A stretch of DNA of 11,839 bases from Candidatus Aminicenantota bacterium (GCA_030614645.1 JAUWTR010000011.1:1-11839); one strand, 5' to 3'; shown: positions 1 through 6,867, numbered from the stretch's first letter. A program made the numbers and translations. Notes: generated by a model from the letters alone, not told the origin.

Positions 1-330
1 GGAGATTATTATTCCTTCCAGCAATAAATGGGGATTATGAGTCATGATATGCCGGTCCTTTATTGTCCCCGGCTCGCCTTCATCGGCATTTACACACAAA
101 TATTTCGGCTTATCCCCATTTTGAGGAACAAAGCCCCATTTTACTCCAGCCGGAAAACCTGCGCCTCCCCTTCCTCTTAGATTAGCAGCTTTAGCTTCAT
201 TTAGTATCTTTTCCGGATTCAACTCAGTCAGAGCCTTTTTTACAGCCTGTTACAAATTGTGTTTAAGATAAACATCCAGCATAAAAAAATTATCAATGCT
301 GAAATGTTCCGATAATACTTTTTCTTTCAC
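1..330 (-). CDS. nuoF: NADH-quinone oxidoreductase subunit F, N-terminal part, interrupted by an in-frame stop
   Basis: NuoF is the NADH- and FMN-binding subunit of complex I, on its cytoplasmic arm. Reading from a GTG at 330-328 (9 nt past the nuoE coding end, just after its TAA), the frame gives [10 protein letters not shown], then LDVYLKH. A TAA at 252-250 (codon 27) follows, and then [30 protein letters not shown] and [16 protein letters not shown] to the window edge. The glycine-rich [12 protein letters not shown] segment is the FMN site of the family, and NADEGEPG and the PHLLLEG stretch also match well. The frame is NuoF-like on both sides of the stop, so only the stop disrupts it. The family normally reads HGGY where this has H-N-L-stop. 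Possible restarts are CTG codon 34 or TTG codon 37 (222-220), 11 nt after an AAGG. They would remove about 33-36 residues but keep the FMN loop. The identity is certain; whether the gene is functional is not. The C-terminus lies outside the window. Confidence 0.85.
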
Positions 331-335
331 TTTTT

Positions 336-809
336 TTACTCTAAATTATCCAGTATTTTATTGATCTTCTCTTTATCCAAATGACCATGATAATCGAAGT
401 TTATCATCAGAGAAGGGGCCTGTTCACAGGCTCCCAGGCATTCTACTTTCGATAAAGTAAACTTCTTATCCGAAGTTGTTTCTCCCGGTTTTATTCCCAA
501 TTTTTCCTCAATACAATTGAGAATATTATCGGCACCCATAAGACTACAGGTAAGATTTGAACAGACCTGAATATGATACTTTCCCACTGCCTTACGATTA
601 AACATAGTATAAAAAGTTACAACTTCTCTTACTTTGATTTGTGAGATACCCAATAAAGAGGCTGCCAGAATTTCCTCTTCTGCAGATATCTTACCGAATT
701 CCTTCTGGATTACATGTAAAACCGGTAAGAGAGCAGCTTCTTTTTGAGGATAACTGGCAATGATTTTATCAATCACTTTCTTTGTCTTATCCGAAAATTC
801 CAGGTTCAT
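336..809 (-). CDS. nuoE: NADH-quinone oxidoreductase subunit E (24 kDa [2Fe-2S] subunit)
   Basis: NuoE carries the off-pathway [2Fe-2S] cluster N1a next to the FMN of NuoF in the NADH-oxidising tip of complex I. The 157-residue protein has the usual family length. It has a helical N-terminal half (about 1-75, with the conserved EVVTFYTMF segment) and a thioredoxin-like C-terminal half. The four cluster ligands are visible: C83 and C88 in a C-x4-C motif (CSNLTC), and C124 and C128 in a C-x3-C motif (CLGAC). The ATG at 809-807 overlaps the nuoD stop as ATGA. A strong Shine-Dalgarno GGAGGAG lies at 826-820, 10 nt upstream, inside the end of nuoD, so translation may be both coupled and independently initiated. 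nuoF follows immediately. All key residues are present and nothing looks degraded, which contrasts with the stop in its partner nuoF. Confidence 0.96.
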   Translation of the reverse strand: MNLEFSDKTKKVIDKIIASYPQKEAALLPVLHVIQKEFGKISAEEEILAASLLGISQIKVREVVTFYTMFNRKAVGKYHIQVCSNLTCSLMGADNILNCIEEKLGIKPGETTSDKKFTLSKVECLGACEQAPSLMINFDYHGHLDKEKINKILDNLE

Positions 810-2134
810 CTATCCAGTTCTCCTCCGATCATGTTAGTTGAACCAAATGTCGGGATAATATCAGCAATATAATGACCTTTTATCATTTCTTCCAAAGCGG
901 AAACAATGTGGAAACAAGGTGCTCTAAGATGCAGGCGGTAGGGTTTATCAGTCCCGTCAGAAACGATATAGAAGCCTAGCTCCCCGTTTCCTCCTTCCAC
1001 TGAAAAATAGACATCTCCTTTTGGTGGTCGAATACCATGCCCACTCATAAAAAATTTAAAATGATTAATAAGCCCTTCAATATTAGTATATGTATCTTCC
1101 TTGGGAGGTACGGTGTATTTTTTACCTTTAACCAGAATATCAGGGCGTACATCTTTTTCAGAACCTTGCAGATTAGGAGAAAGATTGACTCTTTCTTCGG
1201 CTTTTTTTGTACGGGAAGCCTTTATTGCCTCATCCGGTTCAATTCCTTTGGCCATAAGGCCAGCTCTTGAAGATGATGCCGGCATTTTCTCTACCGCCTG
1301 TTCAATAATCTTGAGACTTTGTTCCATTTCTTTCATCCGGACCATGTATCGGTCAAAATTATCTCCTTTATCTCCCAAGGGCACTTCAAATTCCAACTGA
1401 TCATAAACCAGGTAAGGGTGTGCTTTGCGGACATCATAACTTACTCCAGAAGCACGTAAGCAGGGTCCTGTAAAGCCATAATTTACAGCCATTTCAGGAT
1501 TTGCAACCGCTACATCCCGGGTTCGGTCTATCCAGATTTTGTTTTTATTCAGTAATCCTTTCACATCTTTCAAAACACGCCGGGTAACCTTTATAGCCTT
1601 ATCCATCAATCCCTTAAAATCCGGATGAAGGTCCGCTCTCACCCCTCCTATACGAATGTATGAAGTTGTCATCCTGGCGCCTGTAGTCTGTTCGATAAAA
1701 TTCCATATCTCTTCACGGGCTTGAATATAATACAGAAAAACTGTAAAAGCTCCGCATTCCATAGTCATGGCAGCAAGGGCAGTCAAGTGATCAGATATTC
1801 GGGAAAACTCGCTCATAATGACCCTGATATACTGGGCTCTTTCTGGAGCTTCGATCTCAAGCATTTTTTCCATTGTCATTACATAAGCAAGGTTATTGAT
1901 AAGAGGGGAAACATAATTCAGTCTGTCCGTATAAGGTAAAAGATTAAAATAGGTCTTATGTTCGCAGGTTTTTTCAAATCCACGATGAAGGTATCCGACC
2001 TCTACTTCCGAATTTTTTACTACTTCTCCATCAAGTTCAAGCATTATCCTGATAGTACCGTGCATAGCAGGATGAGACGGCCCCATATTTATTAAGAGGC
2101 TTTCTTTTCTAGCTTCTTTTTGAATCCGATTCAT
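806..2134 (-). CDS. nuoD: NADH-quinone oxidoreductase subunit D (49 kDa subunit)
   Basis: NuoD is the 49 kDa peripheral subunit that with NuoB forms the quinone-reduction site of complex I; it descends from the large subunit of NiFe hydrogenases. The start is taken at ATG 2134-2132, giving 442 residues (MNRIQKEARK...). It overlaps the nuoC stop as ATGA, and the conserved GPSHPAMHG then falls at residues 18-26 as expected. A longer reading from 2194 would add 20 unrelated residues lying inside nuoC. Other family marks are GYLHRGFEK, YTDRLNYVSP, FSRISDHL, RIGGVRADL, LGFYIVSDG-KPYRLHLRAP and the C-terminal GGELDR. The sequence between KIIEQAVEKMP and the YTVPPKEDTYT segment (about residues 286-343) is roughly 35-40 residues longer than the usual short linker, rich in charged residues and apparently surface-exposed. 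A weak GAG is the only Shine-Dalgarno hint, so translational coupling to nuoC is likely. Confidence 0.96.
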   Translation of the reverse strand: MNRIQKEARKESLLINMGPSHPAMHGTIRIMLELDGEVVKNSEVEVGYLHRGFEKTCEHKTYFNLLPYTDRLNYVSPLINNLAYVMTMEKMLEIEAPERAQYIRVIMSEFSRISDHLTALAAMTMECGAFTVFLYYIQAREEIWNFIEQTTGARMTTSYIRIGGVRADLHPDFKGLMDKAIKVTRRVLKDVKGLLNKNKIWIDRTRDVAVANPEMAVNYGFTGPCLRASGVSYDVRKAHPYLVYDQLEFEVPLGDKGDNFDRYMVRMKEMEQSLKIIEQAVEKMPASSSRAGLMAKGIEPDEAIKASRTKKAEERVNLSPNLQGSEKDVRPDILVKGKKYTVPPKEDTYTNIEGLINHFKFFMSGHGIRPPKGDVYFSVEGGNGELGFYIVSDGTDKPYRLHLRAPCFHIVSALEEMIKGHYIADIIPTFGSTNMIGGELDR

Positions 2135-2619
2135 TTTGTTATTTTTCTCAATGGTATTTTTGGCTGACGTTTTCGCAAAGGGTAATCCTTGCATAAAGGG
2201 TACCCCTCAAATCCTTCATACATAAACAGACGCCTCATATCAGGGTGTCCTTTGAAATTTATCCCGAACATATCAAAGACTTCTCTTTCAAGCCAATTGG
2301 CATTTTTCCAGAGATCGGAAAGAGAGTCAATATCAAGTTCATTTTTTCTAACTTCAGATTTGATTCGAATGCGTTTATTACTGGAAATAGAAAAAAGATG
2401 ATAAACCATTTCAAAACAACCTTTACTGCTTAAATAATCCACACATGTAAGGTCTAGCAGCATAGTGAATTCACAGGGTCTGTTTTTTAAAAAATCCATA
2501 ATAATAAGCAGATCATCTTTCTCGATGCGGACAATAGTGTCACCCAGCCTATCCGGGACTTCCGTAACTTTTCCCGGAAAAGCCTTTGTTAAGGCGTCTA
2601 TTACTTTTTTATTTTCCAT
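2131..2619 (-). CDS. nuoC: NADH-quinone oxidoreductase subunit C (30 kDa subunit)
   Basis: NuoC is a peripheral-arm subunit without cofactor that packs against NuoD near the quinone site. The 162-residue protein is of normal length for an unfused NuoC. It carries the family signature near its C-terminus: WLEREVFDMFGINFKGHPD followed by RRLFMYEGFEGYPLCKDYPL. The start ATG 2619-2617 lies inside the last codons of nuoB, a 19-nt overlap in another frame. The only purine-rich stretch upstream (CTGGAA) abuts the ATG, so expression probably depends on coupling to nuoB. NuoC is not fused to NuoD here, unlike the fused form in Escherichia coli. Its stop TGA overlaps the nuoD ATG. Confidence 0.95.
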   Translation of the reverse strand: MENKKVIDALTKAFPGKVTEVPDRLGDTIVRIEKDDLLIIMDFLKNRPCEFTMLLDLTCVDYLSSKGCFEMVYHLFSISSNKRIRIKSEVRKNELDIDSLSDLWKNANWLEREVFDMFGINFKGHPDMRRLFMYEGFEGYPLCKDYPLRKRQPKIPLRKITK

Positions 2620-3113
2620 TTCCAGTCTTGTTTTTGATGTTGGATCTTATCCTGTAGTTTTTCTATTGCATTTAAAATCGTCTCCGGTCGAGGTGGGCAT
2701 CCGGGAATAAAAACATCCACCGGAATAATTTTGTCTATCCCTTGGACAACTGCATAATTGTCATATATCCCACCGCTCACTGCGCAGGCTCCACATGCGA
2801 TCACCCAATTCGGCTCACACATCTGTTCATATACAGTTTTAAGCACAGGAGCTTCTTTTTGAGAAATAGTACCTACTACAAACAACATATCTGCTTGCCG
2901 GGGAGAAAATGTAGTCATCCCAACACCAAAGCGGTCAAAATCCCAATGAGCACAGGCAGCTGACATATATTCCATACCGCAACAGGCAGTTATAAAAGGG
3001 TAATGAAAAAGGGAGTACTTACGCCCCCATCCCAGCATATAATTGATTTTTGTGGCTATAAAGCCTCCATTAAGGGTCTCTCTGTAATATGCTCGAGGTT
3101 TTATTTTTCCCAT
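2601..3113 (-). CDS. nuoB: NADH-quinone oxidoreductase subunit B ([4Fe-4S] cluster N2 subunit)
   Basis: NuoB holds the terminal [4Fe-4S] cluster N2, which hands electrons to quinone at the NuoB/NuoD interface. The 170-residue protein contains all four expected ligands: the tandem pair C44-C45 (ITACCGMEYM), C110 in CGACAVSGG, and C139 in IPGCPPRPE. Other family marks are DRFGV, SPRQADMLFVVGTI, PNWVIACGAC and GIDKIIPVDVFIPGCPP. Extra cysteines at positions 54, 99 and 107 are not canonical ligands. The ATG at 3113-3111 overlaps the end of nuoA by 13 nt. A Shine-Dalgarno GGGAG sits at 3125-3121 with a 7-nt spacer, so this gene has its own initiation signal. The C-terminal tail is short and basic. 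Identification is secure. Confidence 0.96.
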   Translation of the reverse strand: MGKIKPRAYYRETLNGGFIATKINYMLGWGRKYSLFHYPFITACCGMEYMSAACAHWDFDRFGVGMTTFSPRQADMLFVVGTISQKEAPVLKTVYEQMCEPNWVIACGACAVSGGIYDNYAVVQGIDKIIPVDVFIPGCPPRPETILNAIEKLQDKIQHQKQDWKWKIKK

Positions 3114-3448
3114 AAAAAAGCTCCCTTTTTCCAGGCATAAATAAATCCCAGGGCCAGAATAAAAATATAAACTGCCATATAAATCAAAGCCGGAGATCCA
3201 ATCTTCTTAAAAACCAGAGCCCATGGAAAAAGAAATACAACCTCCACATCAAAGAGAAGAAATAAGAAAGCGACTAAATAATACTTTATAGGAACAGGAG
3301 TGATCCTGTCTTGAAGGTAGGGGCTTCCGCATTCAAAAGGAGTGTTTTTTGTCGGATTTGATTTTTTGGGTCCGAGAATCTTGTTGATAATAACCAGAAT
3401 AGTTCCTAGCACACCGGTCACAAGAAATACTAAGAAAAGTTCGCTCAT
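3101..3448 (-). CDS. nuoA: NADH-quinone oxidoreductase subunit A
   Basis: NuoA is a small inner-membrane subunit of complex I at the junction of the membrane and peripheral arms. The 115-residue protein has three hydrophobic segments (about residues 3-22, 58-80 and 88-107). The conserved loop NTPFECGSPYLQ lies between the first two, followed by YYLVAFLFLLFDVEVVFLFPWA, where the acidic FDVE pair in the second segment is a hallmark of the family. It is the first gene of the nuo operon, transcribed leftward and divergent from the sulfatase-fold gene. The sequence before the ATG at 3448-3446 (CTTTAAAAAACC) has no Shine-Dalgarno, unlike nuoB and nuoE downstream. Confidence 0.95.
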   Translation of the reverse strand: MSELFLVFLVTGVLGTILVIINKILGPKKSNPTKNTPFECGSPYLQDRITPVPIKYYLVAFLFLLFDVEVVFLFPWALVFKKIGSPALIYMAVYIFILALGFIYAWKKGAFLWEK

Positions 3449-3468
3449 GGTTTTTTAAAGATTTAAAT

Positions 3469-3496
3469 TTTATAAAATTAATTTGAAATATGCAAA
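3469..3496 (-). promoter_or_regulatory. Candidate sigma70-type promoter of the nuo operon
   Basis: On the minus strand a TTTGCA -35-like hexamer (3496-3491, 4/6 of consensus) is followed after 16 nt by TATAAA (3474-3469, 5/6). Transcription would start near 3462, leaving an untranslated leader of about 14 nt before the nuoA ATG. The -10 lies inside a perfect 14-nt AT-only palindrome (3466-3479). In sequence this AT-rich, both a chance -10 match and a chance palindrome are plausible. Confidence 0.35.
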
Positions 3497-3528
3497 CTAT
3501 TTAATACCTTTTTTTTATTTTTTCCTAT

Positions 3529-3562
3529 TTCAGCCTGAAAAAGGCTTGAATATTGACAATAT
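3529..3562. promoter_or_regulatory. Dyad symmetries upstream of and over the -35 box of the sulfatase-fold gene
   Basis: AGCCT (3532-3536), loop GAAAA, AGGCT (3542-3546) forms a perfect 5-bp stem. It extends through TTC/GAA (3529-3531 with 3548-3550) if T3547 is bulged. Directly after it, ATATTG-A-CAATAT (3550-3562) is a perfect dyad around one central base and contains the TTGACA hexamer. No T-run follows the hairpin on either strand, so a terminator is unlikely. An operator in the 104-nt gap between nuoA and the predicted plus-strand promoter is the better guess, but it is unproven. Confidence 0.3.
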
Positions 3563-3581
3563 ACTTCATAATAAAGATAAT
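3553..3581 (+). promoter_or_regulatory. Near-consensus sigma70 promoter of the sulfatase-fold gene, predicting a leaderless mRNA
   Basis: A perfect TTGACA (3553-3558) is followed by a 17-nt spacer and GATAAT (3576-3581, 5/6 of consensus). The usual start point about 7 nt past the -10 falls at 3588-3589, which is the ATG chosen for the downstream gene. The in-frame TTG at 3553 and ATG at 3580 lie within the promoter elements, so they would not be in the transcript. This is what decides the gene's start. Confidence 0.65.
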
Positions 3582-3588
3582 GGATTTT

Positions 3589-6240
3589 ATGAATAAAAAG
3601 AAATATTCTCAGGTCCTACTCATATTTCCAGTTTTTCTATCCATTCTGTTACTGAACCTCTGTAATTCTTCCAAACCAAAAGTCATCAAGCTCAGCCGTC
3701 AAGGAACCTTAAAGCTGATCGACTCCCTTAAGCAAGAAAATGTTATCTCAACACCCTTTTCCAACATCATAGAGCATTTTGATTCAGTTGATGAAAAAGC
3801 AATTACGATAAGCGATATGTTTCTGTTCCGTAAGCTTTCCACTAGTAAACAAAAGGTCTGGGGATTTACCACCAAACGTTCTGTTCTAGGTAAAAATGAA
3901 GCAACCGTCCCAAAAGGTATGGAAGTTTTTCTAAATGATGATCCGATAAATTTTCTAGAAGAAAAGAAAAATAATTCCCTTTCCTGTAAGTGGATCAAGA
4001 CTTCAAAAGAAATCGAAATGGAATATGATGAAAATTATAATAAACGATTCAACTGCCTAATCCTAGATGAAGATAAATCCTTTTCGTTTGAGACGATTCT
4101 ACCTGATGGCCCAGTAGAGTTCGAAATCTTCGCCCGCAGAAACTGGCACCCGATGGACCTAGAAGTCCACCTGGATGACCAGTTGCTTAAAAAAATAACC
4201 GTAGCCCGGAATACATCTTATTTTCTTATTAAGAGCCTGCCCAAACCAGGCACACATACAATCACCATCAAGACATCAAGATCAAAACATATTAAAAAAA
4301 CAAGACCTACTAAACCCCGTCTGCTAATTTACCAGCTCCGGGTAAAGACCAAAAACGACGTGATCCTCTTTTTTCCTTCCTCAAAAAAACAGCAAGAATT
4401 CTCAGACGGAAAAATCAGAGTGAGATACCTTTCCGATCATGACAAATCAGGAAATTTCAATCCGTATCACAATCTATTCCAGATCTATAATGATTTCACC
4501 CTTGATGAATTCGCTCAATCCGAAAATCCAGAGAACATCAAAAAAAATCTTAGCCTTGAAGATCTGTCTATAAATGCTCTGATGGCTCCACCCCAGAGCC
4601 AGTTTGAGTTCAAGTTCTATGTTCCAGACAATTGCTTCCTGGAATTCGGAACCGGAATATTCCGCTATAAAGATACCCCCCATCCCAAAGGAGTAAAATT
4701 TAAAATCTTGGTTGACACCAATGACAATCGAAAAACAATATTTGAACGTGAAATCACTTTAAAGCCAGAAAAGCTTAGAAACCAGATCCTCCACGAAAAA
4801 ATCGACCTTTCAGAATATGCCGATAAAAAAATCAACCTGATCTTTCTTACGGAAAATCTGAAAAAAAATGAACAAGTTCCCCCAGACAAACTGGCTTTGT
4901 CATTCTGGGAAAACCCTCTTATTTACCATCCTGAACCAGACAATTTAAAAGTGATTCTTATCTCCCTCGATACATTAAGAGCGGATCACTTGAGTAGTTA
5001 CGGCTATCATCGTAATACCAGTCCCAACATAGATGAACTTGCCAGGGATGGAGTTTTGTTTGCAAACACTTACGCCCAAAGTTCCTGGACCCTGCCGTCC
5101 CATATGTCTATGTTATTCTCACTAAATTCCGCCAGCCATCAAGTATTTTATAATGACCAGAAAGTGGACAGCTCTTTACCGTCACTGGCATCCTTTTTAC
5201 AAAAAGCCGGATTTATTACTTATGCTTTTACGGGTGGTGGTTATGTGAGCAGTATATATGGATTCTCCAAAGGCTTTGACTGGTATGACGATCCTATCAG
5301 AGGTCAAAACACTTCAAGCTACCAAAATGAAGCGGAGAATCTTTTCGCTTATACATCAGATTGGCTAAAAAAAAACAAGGATAAATCTTTTTTTCTCTTC
5401 CTCCATACATTTCAAATCCATGGCCCTTATGATAGCCCCTCTCCCTGGAATGAAATGCATCTTAAAAAAAACGCTCCCTGGGAAAAAATTGGCCTCAGAG
5501 TTTTTCTGGATAGAAAAGGAGATGATTATTCTTTTTCTCCAGAAGAAAAAGACAATATTATCTCCCTTTACGATGGAGAGATCAGTTACACTGATGCAAC
5601 TCTAATCAAACCCCTGGTCAACCAATTGAAAGAACTGAATATTTATAACAATACTCTCCTGATCATTACTTCCGACCACGGAGAAGAATTCCAGGAACAC
5701 GACGGCTGGCTGCATGGAAGAACTTTATATAATGAGCTGCTCCGGGTACCGCTAATAATAAAACTCCCTAACTCTGAATACAATGGAGCTCGAATCAGCC
5801 CTATATGCCGGGTGATCGATATTTTACCTACGATCCTAGATATTGCAGAAATAAAATATAAAAAAGACCTTTTTGACGGAAAAAGTCTGTTAGATCTGAT
5901 TACAAAAAAAGAAAAAGAAGACAGGGTTTTTATCAGTGACCTAGCACATAAAAATTTACCCATACCTTGCCCAGCGATTATCGCTACTAATAGAGATCAG
6001 CTCAAATTTATCATTACCAAATCCCCTGAAGGAATAAAGGATATTGAAACGTATGACTTATTGAAAGATCCTAATGAAAAACATAGCATCATTACAAAAG
6101 CAAATAAAATGCGGAAAGAAATCCTATCATTTCTAAACGACTACTACCAGGGCAAAATGCAGATAAGACGAAGTAATACAAGGATCCGAATGAATAAGGA
6201 ACTGGAAGAAAAACTTAAAGCCTTAGGATACCTCCGCTGA
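3589..6240 (+). CDS. Envelope-anchored sulfatase-fold hydrolase/transferase (alkaline phosphatase superfamily, Thr nucleophile)
   Basis: From ATG 3589 the protein is 883 residues. An N-terminal KKK and hydrophobic stretch (about 7-24) end at C25. The lipobox LNLC is atypical (Leu at -1), so this is either an odd lipoprotein or a membrane anchor. Residues about 40-450 are an unrecognised, probably beta-rich region, with sandwich-like stretches near 165-260 and 340-450. The catalytic domain begins at VILISLDTLRADHLSSYGY, with metal-site D461 in SLDT. It continues with TSPNIDELARDG, then SSWTLPSH with T501 where sulfatases have the Cys/Ser that becomes formylglycine, HTFQIHGPY, and DHGEE (D696-H697). 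The C-terminal tail ending in KALGYLR is typical of the fold. With Thr and no C/S-x-P-x-R motif, formylglycine-type sulfatase chemistry is not expected. Some relatives, such as LtaS-type phosphoglycerol transferases, use Thr, so phospho-transfer or phosphodiester cleavage on an envelope glycan is possible but inferred. The gene stands alone. No Shine-Dalgarno is expected if the mRNA is leaderless. Confidence 0.85.
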   Translation: MNKKKYSQVLLIFPVFLSILLLNLCNSSKPKVIKLSRQGTLKLIDSLKQENVISTPFSNIIEHFDSVDEKAITISDMFLFRKLSTSKQKVWGFTTKRSVLGKNEATVPKGMEVFLNDDPINFLEEKKNNSLSCKWIKTSKEIEMEYDENYNKRFNCLILDEDKSFSFETILPDGPVEFEIFARRNWHPMDLEVHLDDQLLKKITVARNTSYFLIKSLPKPGTHTITIKTSRSKHIKKTRPTKPRLLIYQLRVKTKNDVILFFPSSKKQQEFSDGKIRVRYLSDHDKSGNFNPYHNLFQIYNDFTLDEFAQSENPENIKKNLSLEDLSINALMAPPQSQFEFKFYVPDNCFLEFGTGIFRYKDTPHPKGVKFKILVDTNDNRKTIFEREITLKPEKLRNQILHEKIDLSEYADKKINLIFLTENLKKNEQVPPDKLALSFWENPLIYHPEPDNLKVILISLDTLRADHLSSYGYHRNTSPNIDELARDGVLFANTYAQSSWTLPSHMSMLFSLNSASHQVFYNDQKVDSSLPSLASFLQKAGFITYAFTGGGYVSSIYGFSKGFDWYDDPIRGQNTSSYQNEAENLFAYTSDWLKKNKDKSFFLFLHTFQIHGPYDSPSPWNEMHLKKNAPWEKIGLRVFLDRKGDDYSFSPEEKDNIISLYDGEISYTDATLIKPLVNQLKELNIYNNTLLIITSDHGEEFQEHDGWLHGRTLYNELLRVPLIIKLPNSEYNGARISPICRVIDILPTILDIAEIKYKKDLFDGKSLLDLITKKEKEDRVFISDLAHKNLPIPCPAIIATNRDQLKFIITKSPEGIKDIETYDLLKDPNEKHSIITKANKMRKEILSFLNDYYQGKMQIRRSNTRIRMNKELEEKLKALGYLR

Positions 6241-6518
6241 CTAATAAATACTCCCATAGCCTGAAACCCATTTTATTTAAAATAACAAGCTGTTATTCTG
6301 AACCAAAATTTTCAATCAAAAAGTTTTTAATAGGATATATTAAATAAATAAAGTGTCAATATTTTGTACATTTTTTTACATTTTATGTCCATTTTATCCG
6401 CTCTTAATATTCCAATTCAATCTAACATATTTATTTTGCTTTACTTGCAAATCCCGCAACTTGGTCTAAAACTTGCTTATCTAATCAAGGAAATAAAAAA
6501 GACAGGACAAAGAACAAC
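6241..6518. other. AT-rich non-coding gap with a weak hairpin and helically spaced CATTTT repeats
   Basis: I see no gene in this 278-nt gap between the sulfatase-fold gene and the SH3b gene. AATAACA-AGC-TGTTATT (6281-6297) is a 7-bp AT-rich dyad 41 nt after the upstream stop. It lacks a following T-run, so it is a poor terminator. CATTTT occurs at 6369, 6379 and 6390, spaced 10 and 11 nt, about one helical turn, which could bend the DNA. I could not find a convincing -35/-10 pair for the SH3b gene. Confidence 0.5.
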
Positions 6519-6860
6519 ATGAAACTATCCACAAAAAAGATAAGTATTTTCTTCATTATATCTGGTTTTATATTATTTTCTCTGTCAGGAACAATTTCTG
6601 CTCTGTCAAAAAAGTTTATAATTACTACAGAAAAAGCCAATATACATTTAGAACCCTGTGATAGCAGCCCAGTTATTGATGTACTTGATAAAGATACAGT
6701 TTTAATGAGTGCAAGCCCCCGGAAGTTTAAAAAAGTCTGGAACTATGTTTATTTTCAAACTGAAGATTCCAAAAAGACCAAATCCGGCTATATAAATGAT
6801 AATGCAATAAAAAAAATCAATACAACTACCAAGATTATTACCATTCAAGCAAAAAAATAA
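6519..6860 (+). CDS. Small secreted bacterial SH3 (SH3b) domain protein
   Basis: The 113-residue protein opens with a Sec signal peptide: a basic MKLSTKK, a hydrophobic stretch at about 9-29 (ISIFFIISGFILFSLSG) and a likely cleavage after TISA. One SH3b-like domain follows (about residues 37-102). Its usual pattern is visible: KANIHLEPCDSSPVIDVLDKDT, then KVWNYVYF and SGYINDNAI, with a short basic tail. SH3b domains usually bind cell-wall or other envelope ligands, and the ligand here is unknown. There is no catalytic domain, and C49 replaces the small residue often found in this loop. The start ATG has an AGGA at 6504-6507 (11-nt spacer) as a weak Shine-Dalgarno. The gene is convergent with the dihydrolipoyl dehydrogenase gene, with a 14-nt gap. 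Confidence 0.75.
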   Translation: MKLSTKKISIFFIISGFILFSLSGTISALSKKFIITTEKANIHLEPCDSSPVIDVLDKDTVLMSASPRKFKKVWNYVYFQTEDSKKTKSGYINDNAIKKINTTTKIITIQAKK

Positions 6861-6867
6861 TTATTTT
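6854..6867. terminator. AT-only palindrome between convergent genes, possible weak bidirectional terminator
   Basis: AAAATAA followed directly by TTATTTT is a perfect 14-nt palindrome spanning the stop codon of the SH3b gene and the gap to the end of the dehydrogenase gene. The arms supply a U-rich tail for either direction, but the stem has no G-C pairs and no loop bases, so termination strength is doubtful. Confidence 0.2.

Noticed and set aside
250..252. Recoded stop (selenocysteine, pyrrolysine or altered genetic code) in nuoF
   Set aside because: The codon is TAA, not TGA or TAG, and TAA ends nuoE, nuoB and the SH3b gene normally.
1037..1400. Plus-strand open frames opposite nuoD
   Set aside because: They are antisense shadows of a highly conserved gene, with no family resemblance and no start signals; the same holds for frames opposite nuoB, nuoC, the sulfatase-fold gene and lpdA.
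2135..2194. NuoD start 20 codons upstream
   Set aside because: It would lie inside nuoC and add residues unlike the family; the ATGA overlap at 2131-2134 and the position of GPSHPAMHG support the shorter protein.
3553..3588. TTG at 3553 or ATG at 3580 as the start of the sulfatase-fold protein
   Set aside because: Both lie inside a near-consensus promoter (-35 and -10 elements), and the extra residues TIYFIIKIMDF add nothing to the signal sequence that begins MNKKK.
6281..6297. Rho-independent terminator after the sulfatase-fold gene
   Set aside because: The stem is AT-rich and no T-run follows it; listed only as a weak hairpin in the gap.
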